From CAYPOY01 sp964412395 (lineage in GTDB: Bacteria; Chloroflexota; Anaerolineae; B4-G1): 29,160 nucleotides of DNA. The position numbers were made by a program, and so were the translations under genes. Shown here one piece after another: positions 16,801-22,411 of the stretch (within the stretch, counting starts at the first letter, position 1; each line of letters starts with the position of its first letter). The notes beneath the pieces were generated by a model. The model had not been told where the DNA came from. It did no database searches and saw only the letters and a program-made list of their open reading frames with translations. The stretch is taken from positions 1 through 29,160 of the forward strand of contig CAYPOY010000016.1 of assembly GCA_964412395.1 (NCBI GenBank). The letters run 5' to 3'.

Positions 16801-17099
16801 AGGTAGTACGATAGAGCAGCGCGGTAGTTGAAGAACGGGTAACCGTAGCCGAATGCCAGGTCCGGAAGGTAGCGGGTGAAGAGGGTGCCATTTTGCAGGG
16901 CGTGGCGCATGGCAGCGATGCGGAAGTAGTGAAAAGCGCCATCGTGGGTGCAGGGGGTCTCGGCGTGGAGTAATGGGGCGACGGCGATGGTGCACAGCAG
17001 TAGAATGACCAATGACCAATGACCAATGACCAATGGCCAACGGCGAATGACCAATGACCAATGACCAATGGCCAAATTTGGGGCTTGGGGTTTGGTCAT
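13848..17099 (-). CDS. Large GT-C (YfhO/ArnT-like) glycosyltransferase with three beta-sandwich modules; intact paralogue of the split gene
   Basis: A 1083-residue protein. I use the ATG at 17097-17099, which overlaps the previous stop by 4 bases; an upstream ATG at 17300 would add an arginine-rich shadow. Membrane span ~30-45, then CTHDGAFHYFR (Asp53) and DLAFGYGYPFFNY, about ten spans, then YLAFYFPGWRVTVDG and ISFDVPAGHHTIVVRFG near residues 525-570, and a last span ending KLAVVDQIETPFRRP. Three beta-sandwich modules follow at ~665-815 (LRLDLYWTAH), ~820-950 (ILLTTFWHAD) and ~955-1083 (LTITLVWQAE, YHVFLHLIGPDG, PTTGWLPGEYIADAR, LQAGLYDPGGKRL). It matches the split gene at 8107-11344 from end to end. 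Likely an extracytoplasmic sugar transferase whose modules contact wall or substrate. It carries 7-bp tracts, one C-rich hairpin and one GTAGGGGC hairpin. Confidence 0.82.
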   Translation of the reverse strand: MTKPQAPNLAIGHWSLVIRRWPLVIGHWSLVILLLCTIAVAPLLHAETPCTHDGAFHYFRIAAMRHALQNGTLFTRYLPDLAFGYGYPFFNYRAALSYYLALALHLTGMTLPVALNLVYVLSIVGSALTAYLLARDLFGPQAGIVAAVAYAYAPYQFLDALLRANAPESVALPLLPLILWAFRRLALTGQRRWFLVSVGSLAALSLTHNISSLLFAPLLLAYLAMLWLVYRREGHWIAIGGALALALGLTAFFLGPALLEQDYAQLHMSHVTRNNDFHYNFLPLAEIFAPPVPVDTSLMNPPMRVHLGLVQAVLAAIGLVIGLIRWRDRERRVTLIFFALAAIVMLWMSTHASLWLWEHTPLLPFAQFPWRLVGRAILPLALLASALASPPSAPTQHAPRTTHPGSRFTPHVSRALPLISVNLLILAAFPYTYPPHGYCPNAPHPTISDVFAYEHQSRLVGVDPEGSYFPVWVKHRPERSPLEEQYAAGGSITRFDETALPTGASVVEADYGPNRARVVVETPAPFRARYLAFYFPGWRVTVDGEPIPIAPTEPDGLISFDVPAGHHTIVVRFGSTSIRATFTAISLLSLAAILVLTFRYPGQGQALPLRNSQSVIIRRSLTITAILLLMFKLAVVDQIETPFRRPTLRPDDTLPGVEHLLNQLYADGLTLIGYDLEKELPPASGGAGGVLRLDLYWTAHARPTTRYQTVIHLVGPDGMRWSLPDTFRPRGYADYPPTTTWSPGRYALDSHEIEPLPGTPPGTYDVVLTVFDLETVTLAPLSVLNQQGQPAAPTLTLGQVTLTAPSRPADPGALNIHHRLGIPFGPLTLLGADFDRDEAAPGDPILLTTFWHADQQPTEDLTLHLALLAPDGSLTAEYNLPPTVPWHPTSAWHPGDVWRGQYFLLLPAHLDTATHTWTLSLPPSPPPLVSLSPISITAPPHTFTAPPVDMEIGTRLGNVATLVGTNLEPETCNLEPGIPLTITLVWQAETTPPTSYHVFLHLIGPDGALVAQSDGVPADWTRPTTGWLPGEYIADARVLTVPPDAPTGKYTLQAGLYDPGGKRLITPEGSNAIPLTTITIEAP
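14173..14200. repeat. 7-bp tract, 4 units (GGTTCCA / GGTTGCA / GGTTTCA)
   Basis: Encodes NLEPETCNLEPG before the last beta-sandwich module, at the position homologous to 8432-8459. Confidence 0.85.
15032..15062. repeat. C-rich hairpin element (GAAGCG loop)
   Basis: C8-G-C8, then GAAGCG, then a G-run and AG. On the coding strand it inserts LPPASGGAGG into a loop of the first beta-sandwich module of the 1083-residue protein. Confidence 0.85.
15237..15271. repeat. Degenerate 7-bp tract, 5 units
   Basis: Units CAATGAC, CGGCGAA, TAATGAC, AGATTGC, GAATTAC. It lies in the linker that corresponds to the frameshifted 11-unit tract of the paralogue. Confidence 0.6.
15273..15297 (+). repeat. GTAGGGGC hairpin element, copy 1
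   Basis: Stem GGGCAAGG / CCTTGCCC (8 bp) around the loop CTTGT, preceded by GTAG. In frame, it encodes part of PGQGQALPL in the 1083-residue protein. Confidence 0.85.
15860..15915. repeat. 7-bp tract, 8 units (GTGAAAC, then GTGGTGC)
   Basis: Encodes the HAPRTTHPGSRFTPHVSR stretch between membrane spans of the 1083-residue protein. The homologous loop in the split paralogue holds a different tract (10131-10214). Confidence 0.85.
17003..17072. repeat. 7-bp tract, 10 units (CAATGAC), plus TTTGGGG-type units to 17095
   Basis: Encodes residues ~9-33 (IGHWSLV period) right after the start codon of the 1083-residue GT-C protein. Confidence 0.95.
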
Positions 17100-20000
17100 T
17101 GGGAGTCTCCGGCGACGGTGATTTCGAGCGGTAAGATGGCCTGGTCGTCGGGGAGGGGGTGGCCGGAACCATCGGTGATGGGGAGACGACCGCCGCTGGT
17201 GGCATCGTACATCCCGATGGCGATGTGATACGTGCCTGCGGGTGCGTCGGCGGCGACTGGGAGAATGATTTCGTCCACGATGACCTGGCCGGGAGCCCAA
17301 CTGGTGGTGGGGGCAGCATCTCCACCGGGGAATCGGTCCACCTGGCCGTGTGGTCGTCCGTCAGGGCCGACGAGGTGGACGAAGACGGTGTAGTCCAGGT
17401 CGGTAGGGCTGTCGGCCTGCCAGTAGAGGGTCAGGGGCAGGGTGTCTCCTGGCCGGAGGGCGATCACAAGGATCGCCCCTACAGGGAGAGGGGTGAGGTC
17501 GAAGCCGCGCAGGTGGACGGTGTCGCCCAGCGTCAGGTCGAGCGGGTGGGCGATGTCGGCCGGCAATTCGAACAGCCGGTCGTGGGGTAGAATCTCGACA
17601 GTGGTCAGTGTCTCGTCCTCAGCCCAGAGTGGATGGCTGTCGGGCGCGAGGACGTTGAGCGCCAGGGTGTAGACGGCGGCTGGCAAAGCAGGGTCGAACC
17701 GCAGGTCGTAGCGAGCCTCGAAACTATCGCCCGCACGCCAGCCGGAGGTGGCGTAGGGAGACAGGTCGGCGGTTTGCTCCAGAGCCGTGGAGCCCGTGGG
17801 TTCCAGTAGTCGCCAGCGGACGGTGTAGTCACCCCCCCCGGCCCCCCCTGCGAGGGGGGGAGTGGTGGCGGACCAGGTAAGAGCCAGGGTGAGCACGTCG
17901 CCGGAGGGAATGGCCTGCGGCAGCAGGTCGGGAACGCAGGCCAGAAGGGGACCGGCAGCGAGAGTGTGTCCCTCCGTGCATGGTGCTACTCCCACAGGTT
18001 CGGCGGGCGAGGCAATCTCCACGTCACCCAGGGGGACGCGCACACCCTGGAACCGACCGCTGGCGTCCCAGGCTCCCAGTTGTGCGCCCCTGTTGTCTGC
18101 GACGGTGAGTTGGATGGCGTAGGTGCCGGGTGGGATGTACTCCGGCAATTTCATCGTCACGGCATTGTCGGCCCATTCGCCGGAGTCCCAGACGGAGGTG
18201 GGGAAGTACACATCGTTGAGCACCAGTTGCCCCACCTCGGCCCACAGGTGGCCGGCCGGGTCCCGCAGATAGAGGGATGCGTGCAGATCGGTAGGCGTCG
18301 GGGCCGGAACCTGCCAGCGCAGGAAGACGGGGAAAGGGGTGTTGACAGGGTCAGTGGGCAGCAGGGCGGCGACGAGGGTGAGTTGGTCGTTGAAGTTGGC
18401 GGATCTCGTATTGCGTGTTGCGGATTGCATATTGCGTGTTGCGTATTGCGAGATGGTGGCGGAGGCAACGGTGGCGGTGGAGACAGGGTTGGCGATGGCT
18501 TCCAGTCCCTGGCGCAGGTGCGCGGCGGTGATGGGGGAGGCGGCCGGGTCGGCGACGAGCCAGAGGTTCTGGTGGTCAGTGCTCAGTTCGGCCAGATGGG
18601 CGGCGATGGTGGTCGGGTCGGGCAGGGCAGCGATGGAAGCCATGGTGCCAGGGCCTGTGTAGTGGCGCAGGAGCGGTGTGTCGGCATCAAGCAGGATCAG
18701 GTCGTCCGGCCCTGCCTGGGCAGCCAGGTAGGCGGCTTGCTCGAAGGGGGCCGTGTTGGTGTAGATGCTGATAGGTTGGTAGGTTGGTAGATTGGTAAAC
18801 TGGTAGACTGGTGAACTGGTGGGTTGGTAGTTGGGAGAGGCGGTGACGATGTAGTCGGAGAGGGAGGCGTGGCTGATGGGGATGGTGTGGCCGTCGAAGA
18901 GAGGGGCGAAGGAGGGGACGGATAAGGCTGCGGCGGTAAGTTGGTCGGCGTTGGGTAGTTGGTTCAGCCAATGGGCTGCCGCGCCCATTCCCTCTCCCCA
19001 GTCCACGGGGAGCACGCGGGCGGCGCTCCGAGGCCCTCCGGCGAGAGGGTTGGCGTAGGTTAGCGGGTAAGTGATGAATGCAATAGCGACGAGAACCTGG
19101 AAAATAAGGATGGTAAATTGATAAATTGGTAGATTGGTGGATTGGTGGCTGGCGGGGGTCACCGACTTACCAATGTACCGATCTACCAATGTACTGATCC
19201 CCAGGGCGGCGGCCAGGGTGAGCGGGGGGAAGGCTGGCAGCAGGTAACGATCGTGTTTTTTGGCCCCCAGGCTCATCAGCGCGCCGAAACCGACGGCGAA
19301 GGCGAGCAACAGCAGGAAGGAGAGGCGGCGGTCAGGAGGAAAGCGGCGCAGAGTGACCAGGCCGATGACGAGTCCAACCAGGACGACGGGCGAGATGCGG
19401 AAAAGGAAGACGACGGGATAGAAAGCCGGGCCGGGGTCGTAGGTCATCCGGCCGGCGAAGAGGATAGGCCGCTGTATCATCTCGATGTGTCTTCCGGCGA
19501 AGGCGGAGAGGGTGTGCAATGTGCTGGCTGGATCGTTCCACAGGGCGGGATAGAGGGTAAAGACGGTGATGACGGTGAGGGAAATGAACAATGAACAATG
19601 AACAATGAACAATGAACAATGACCAATGAAGGATGAACAATGATCAATGAAGGATGAACAATGACGAGTTTGGGATTTGAGATTTGGGATTTGAGGTTTG
19701 CGGAGGGCGGCGATGGCGAGAAGGAACAGGATAAACGGGGGTAGGATAAGGGCCGGTGTCTTGGTCAGCAAGGCCAAGCCGGTGAAAAGACCAGAGAGGG
19801 CCCACCAGACGACGCGGTGCAGTTCCCACAGCCCGCAGAGGGCGGTCGTCAGGGCGAGGAGGCTGAAGGTCGCCAGCAGTGCGTCGGTGTGGAGGAGCCC
19901 TGAGTGGCCGATGAGGAAAGGGTCGAAGGCCAGCAGGCCGACGGTCAGCAGCGCCATGCGCTGGTCGAAGAGGCGCACAAGCAGTGGATAGAGGACCACC

Positions 20001-20497
20001 AGTCCCATCGTGGTGACCATCGCGGTGGCGACGCGACCCCAGGGAAGGAAGAAGGCCAGGTGGTGGAAGGCCTCCCCGTTCTCCGGAGCCAACCAGGCCA
20101 GGTGGCGGATCCAGTCCAGGTGGGCAGTGCTACCGGAGGGGGCCAGCAGCCGCTGCACTGCCACTCCCGCAGCTCCCAGCCACATCGTCGTCACCCCTGG
20201 GTGGCCTGTGGAGGGGATCACTGTCCAGTCGTGGGCTGCCAGCGCGTCGGCGAAGTGGATAGCGCGGTAGACCCAGGCCGGCTCGTCGGGGGTCACATAG
20301 CGGCCGATGGAAGCCAGGCGGAGCAGGAAGCCCAGGATGATGAATGACCAATGAACAATGACGAATGATGAATGGCGAATGACGAATGATGAATGGCGAA
20401 TGACGAATGGCGAATGACGAATGGCGAATGACGAATGGCGAATGACGAATGACAAACGGTCTCCAGGGCCGGAGATTTGGAGTTTTTGGTTGGTCAT
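17096..20497 (-). CDS. Large GT39/ArnT-like glycosyltransferase with three beta-sandwich modules
   Basis: A 1133-residue protein. Residues 15-52 are repeat-encoded (IRHSSFV period). The first membrane span is followed by YVTPDEPAWVYRAI (Asp71-Glu72), the GT39 acidic pair, and PSTGHPGVTTMW, LLHTDALLATF, LTKTPALIL and KKHDRYLLPAFP, all typical of ArnT/PMT-type enzymes. About twelve spans run to residue ~480. A soluble globular region follows, then modules at ~695-830 (FPVFLRWQVP), ~845-975 (LTLALTWSAT) and ~985-1133 (LPLTLYWQAD, YTVFVHLVGPDGR, PTTSWAPGQVIVDE, IAIGMYDATSGGRLP). Probable role: transfer of a sugar from polyprenyl-phosphate to a surface acceptor. Its ATG (20495-20497) overlaps the stop of the phosphodiesterase gene by one base. 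It is the most repeat-rich gene here: six tandem-repeat regions plus two hairpin elements. Confidence 0.83.
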   Translation of the reverse strand: MTNQKLQISGPGDRLSFVIRHSSFAIRHSPFVIRHSSFVIRHSSFVIVHWSFIILGFLLRLASIGRYVTPDEPAWVYRAIHFADALAAHDWTVIPSTGHPGVTTMWLGAAGVAVQRLLAPSGSTAHLDWIRHLAWLAPENGEAFHHLAFFLPWGRVATAMVTTMGLVVLYPLLVRLFDQRMALLTVGLLAFDPFLIGHSGLLHTDALLATFSLLALTTALCGLWELHRVVWWALSGLFTGLALLTKTPALILPPFILFLLAIAALRKPQIPNLKSQTRHCSSFIDHCSSFIGHCSLFIVHCSLFISLTVITVFTLYPALWNDPASTLHTLSAFAGRHIEMIQRPILFAGRMTYDPGPAFYPVVFLFRISPVVLVGLVIGLVTLRRFPPDRRLSFLLLLAFAVGFGALMSLGAKKHDRYLLPAFPPLTLAAALGISTLVDRYIGKSVTPASHQSTNLPIYQFTILIFQVLVAIAFITYPLTYANPLAGGPRSAARVLPVDWGEGMGAAAHWLNQLPNADQLTAAALSVPSFAPLFDGHTIPISHASLSDYIVTASPNYQPTSSPVYQFTNLPTYQPISIYTNTAPFEQAAYLAAQAGPDDLILLDADTPLLRHYTGPGTMASIAALPDPTTIAAHLAELSTDHQNLWLVADPAASPITAAHLRQGLEAIANPVSTATVASATISQYATRNMQSATRNTRSANFNDQLTLVAALLPTDPVNTPFPVFLRWQVPAPTPTDLHASLYLRDPAGHLWAEVGQLVLNDVYFPTSVWDSGEWADNAVTMKLPEYIPPGTYAIQLTVADNRGAQLGAWDASGRFQGVRVPLGDVEIASPAEPVGVAPCTEGHTLAAGPLLACVPDLLPQAIPSGDVLTLALTWSATTPPLAGGAGGGDYTVRWRLLEPTGSTALEQTADLSPYATSGWRAGDSFEARYDLRFDPALPAAVYTLALNVLAPDSHPLWAEDETLTTVEILPHDRLFELPADIAHPLDLTLGDTVHLRGFDLTPLPVGAILVIALRPGDTLPLTLYWQADSPTDLDYTVFVHLVGPDGRPHGQVDRFPGGDAAPTTSWAPGQVIVDEIILPVAADAPAGTYHIAIGMYDATSGGRLPITDGSGHPLPDDQAILPLEITVAGDSQ
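17454..17482 (-). repeat. GTAGGGGC hairpin element, copy 2
   Basis: On the minus strand, GTAG is followed by stem GGGCGATC / GATCGCCC (8 bp) around CTTGT. In frame, it encodes PVGAILVIA in the last module of the 1133-residue protein. Loop and flank match copy 1 while the inner four stem bases differ on both sides. Confidence 0.85.
17832..17862. repeat. C-rich hairpin element (TGCGAG loop)
   Basis: C8-GG-C6, then TGCGAG, then G7-AG. Inserts TPPLAGGAGGG at residues ~878-888 of the 1133-residue protein, in a loop of the second beta-sandwich module. Confidence 0.85.
18408..18449. repeat. 7-bp tract, 6 units (GTATTGC / GTGTTGC)
   Basis: Encodes SQYATRNMQSATRN (residues ~683-696), the linker before the first beta-sandwich module. 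Confidence 0.9.
18773..18828. repeat. 8-bp tandem tract, 7 units (AGGTTGGT type)
   Basis: Units of eight rather than seven bases; encodes NYQPTSSPVYQFTNLPTYQP (residues ~556-575). Eight bases also shift the frame per unit. Confidence 0.88.
19114..19199. repeat. Two 8-bp tracts in opposite orientation (TAGATTGG, then TACCAATG)
   Basis: Four units of TAAATTGG/TAGATTGG type (19114-19145) and four of TACCAATG/TACCGATC type (19168-19199), roughly reverse-complementary. In frame within a loop of the 1133-residue protein, after the IGKSVTPAS segment begins. Confidence 0.8.
19583..19666. repeat. 7-bp tract, 12 units (AATGAAC type)
   Basis: Encodes the IDHCSSFIGHCSLF-type repeats (residues ~277-305) between membrane spans of the 1133-residue protein. 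Confidence 0.95.
19669..19703. repeat. 7-bp tract, 5 units (TTTGGGA / TTTGAGA)
   Basis: Adjoins the 12-unit tract and encodes RKPQIPNLKSQT. The unit type recurs at 7009-7029 and 17076-17094. Confidence 0.88.
20342..20453. repeat. 7-bp tract, 16 units (GAATGAC / GAATGGC)
   Basis: 112 bases in strict register near the 5' end of the 1133-residue GT39-like gene, encoding residues ~15-52 with a 7-residue period. Confidence 0.97.
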
Positions 20498-20836
20498 TAG
20501 CCCAGATAGCCGAGGGCGCGGAGGCGTTCTTCAACCTCGGCCATTTCCTCCGCCGAGAGTCCGGCATCGGCCGCCTCGCCAGTTGGGCTGGCGGACCGGC
20601 GCTCGATGGGGCGAGAGGTAGCCAGTATTTCGTTCAGCACGCGCCCGTCCATGTCGTCCGGCACTGGCAGTCCCATCAGGTGCAGGATGGTCGGGGCCAG
20701 ATCCAGGATGCGGATGCCCTCCACCGTTCTACCCCCCCCAGCCCCCCCTGCGAGAGGGGGAGTTCTGCCCCCCCCCCCCCCCCCCGGGGGGGGGGGCGGC
20801 CGCCCAGCCCCGCACACCCCCCCGCCGGGGGGGGGG
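20497..20836 (-). CDS. C-terminal end of the phosphodiesterase, shifted frame
   Basis: After the homopolymer zone this frame continues RTPPLAGGAGGGRTVEG, then RILDLAPTILHLMGLPVPDD and MDGRVLNEIL, the normal C-terminal motif of alkaline-phosphatase-superfamily phosphodiesterases, and ends LRALGYLG. It belongs with 20729-22411. The frame upstream of 20836 reads only repeat peptide. Its stop overlaps the next ATG by one base, as expected if it is the true gene end. Confidence 0.75.
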
Positions 20837-22411
20837 CGCCACTCCCAGTCCCCTGAGGTGCTGGCTGGTCGCTCCCCCCCCAGCCCCCCCGAAGCGGAGG
20901 GGAGTTCTACCCCCCCCAGCCCCCCCTGCGAGAGGGGGAGTCCTCCCTTCCCTGCTCTCCCCTGCGAGGGGGAGGGTCTGCGGCCGGATCTCTGGCCCCC
21001 AGGCGATGAAGATGCCATGTAGCCGGTGGCAGCCGGAGTCGCCACGAATCTGACGGGTGACGATGCGGTGGTCAGTGGCGAAGAGGGGGAAAGCGATGGT
21101 TCGGTAGCCGTCCAGGACGATGTGCAGGTCGGGGCTATAGTGGGCGTAGGGGCCGTGAACGACCTGATCGCCAGGGACGATGCGATCCACCAGCGGCTGG
21201 CCGGTCGTCGGGTGGCGCAAGTCCTGCAGTGCCTCCATCACCCGCTGTCGCACGGCCTCGTACTCCGCGCCTGGCTCGACAATGCCCTCCGTCTCGCGCC
21301 CCTTCAGGTTGATGTAGATCTGGCCGACGTGGCCGATGGAGTAGGCGAGCGTGCGCGACCAGTCCACGTCGTCAAAAGACAGGAACTTGCCCACGACCTT
21401 GTTGCGGGTGGACTTTGATACCTGCCAGACGTAGTTTTGCAGGCCTGCATGCTCGATCAAGTGCCAGAAGGACGCCGGGGTGAGGCCGGCGCGGAAAAGG
21501 CTGGCCTTGAGCCGTGTCCACACCCCTCGCTTCAGTTGCAGAAGGCCATGATCCAGCAGAAACAGGTTCAGGTTGACGACGTAGTGCAATGGGCCGAAGC
21601 CGTGGTCGGACATCACGATGACCGTGGTGTCGTCTGGGATGCGGTCGAGCATCTGGCCGATGAAGCCGTCCACGCGTTGATGTACCTGCTTGAGCGCAGG
21701 GCCGAAGCGAGCGGCGGCCTGGGGGTCGTAGCGGGGGTGAGTGGGGTCCACGAATTTCCAGAAGGCGTGCTGCACGGTGTCGGTGGACAGGAAGTGGAAC
21801 ATCAAGAAGTCGTAAGGGTAGTCGGTCATCAGTTGCAGCGCGTACTTCCCCCGCTGCTCGACCAGGTCCAGCAGGTCGGCTGTGAACTCCGCTTCGTTAC
21901 CCGGCTTGTACTGAACGTGGGGGGCGATGCGGTACGGTTCCATCCGGCCAGCATACTGATCGAGCAAGTCAGGCGGGTAGGTGAAGCTGCCGCCCACAGG
22001 CGAGAGCATCCCGGCGATGACGAAGCCGTTGACCGGGGTGGGCGGGTAAGTGACGGGGACGTTCATCACGCCAACCTTGTAGCCAGCCTCGGAGATGATC
22101 TGCCACAGTGTCGGGGCGCGGATGGAGGTGGCGTTGACCAGTTCGAACTGGCTACCCCCCCTGCCCCCCCCATGAGGGGGGGAGGCTGCCATTGGCCGGA
22201 TGAAGTCGAACACGCCGTGCTTGCCGGGATTCATGCCGGTGGCGAAGGTGGGCCAGGCTGGCGAGGTGACTGGCGGAAGCGTGGATTCCAGGGGGCCGTG
22301 GATGCCCTCGTCCATCAGTCGTGCCAGGTTAGGCAGATCGCCCGCCTTCGCCCAGGGGCGGATCAGGTCGAAGGTCCCGCCGTCAATTCCGATGACCAGC
22401 ACGCGACTCAT
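20729..22411 (-). CDS. Alkaline-phosphatase-superfamily (type I) phosphodiesterase, frameshifted near its 3' end
   Basis: Start: ATG 22409-22411 after a strong AGGAGG, overlapping the GT2 stop by 4 bases. Metal-site motifs: VLVIGIDGGTFD (Asp10), TSPAWPTFATGMNPGKHG (presumed nucleophile Thr49/Ser50), LMFHFLSTDTVQHAFW, VIVMSDHGFG near residue 268, and DSGCHRLHGIFIAWGPEI. These enzymes hydrolyse or transfer phosphate-linked groups and often act in envelope metabolism. Here it sits between a polyprenyl-phosphate glycosyltransferase and the GT-C enzymes; the substrate is unknown. No signal peptide is visible, so it may be cytoplasmic. Residues ~76-86 (SPPHGGGRGGS) come from a C-rich hairpin. After GPEI (residue ~474) some 80 residues of repeat peptide precede the true C-terminus, which lies in another frame (20497-20836). 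Full length would be ~637 residues. Confidence 0.87.
   Translation of the reverse strand: MSRVLVIGIDGGTFDLIRPWAKAGDLPNLARLMDEGIHGPLESTLPPVTSPAWPTFATGMNPGKHGVFDFIRPMAASPPHGGGRGGSQFELVNATSIRAPTLWQIISEAGYKVGVMNVPVTYPPTPVNGFVIAGMLSPVGGSFTYPPDLLDQYAGRMEPYRIAPHVQYKPGNEAEFTADLLDLVEQRGKYALQLMTDYPYDFLMFHFLSTDTVQHAFWKFVDPTHPRYDPQAAARFGPALKQVHQRVDGFIGQMLDRIPDDTTVIVMSDHGFGPLHYVVNLNLFLLDHGLLQLKRGVWTRLKASLFRAGLTPASFWHLIEHAGLQNYVWQVSKSTRNKVVGKFLSFDDVDWSRTLAYSIGHVGQIYINLKGRETEGIVEPGAEYEAVRQRVMEALQDLRHPTTGQPLVDRIVPGDQVVHGPYAHYSPDLHIVLDGYRTIAFPLFATDHRIVTRQIRGDSGCHRLHGIFIAWGPEIRPQTLPLAGESREGRTPPLAGGAGGGRTPLRFGGAGGGATSQHLRGLGVAPPPRRGGVRGWAAAPPPGGGGGGQNSPSRRGGWGG
20732..20762. repeat. C-rich hairpin element (TGCGAG loop)
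   Basis: Encodes TPPLAGGAGGG immediately before the conserved phosphodiesterase C-terminus. Confidence 0.85.
20768..20840. repeat. Homopolymer cluster (C18-G11 and C7-GCC-G10)
   Basis: Long C and G runs in the middle of the array of C-rich elements. The phosphodiesterase frame is lost within or near this zone. Run lengths may not be reliable. Confidence 0.85.
20874..20902. repeat. C-rich hairpin element (GAAGCG loop)
   Basis: Encodes TPLRFGGAGGG in the phosphodiesterase insert. Confidence 0.85.
20910..20940. repeat. C-rich hairpin element (TGCGAG loop)
   Basis: Near-identical to the copy at 20732; encodes TPPLAGGAGGG. Confidence 0.85.
20942..20976. repeat. C-rich hairpin element (ESREG variant)
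   Basis: Encodes TLPLAGESREG at the start of the phosphodiesterase insert. Same variant as 6137-6174. Confidence 0.7.
22155..22184. repeat. C-rich hairpin element (CATGAG loop)
   Basis: Inserts SPPHGGGRGGS into the N-terminal part of the phosphodiesterase, between FIRPMAA and FELVNATSIRAPTLW. Confidence 0.85.

Noticed and set aside
17100..17300. N-terminal extension of the 1083-residue protein from the ATG at 17300
   Set aside because: Arginine-rich shadow of the preceding gene's last module. The ATG at 17099 gives the 4-base overlap seen at the other junctions.
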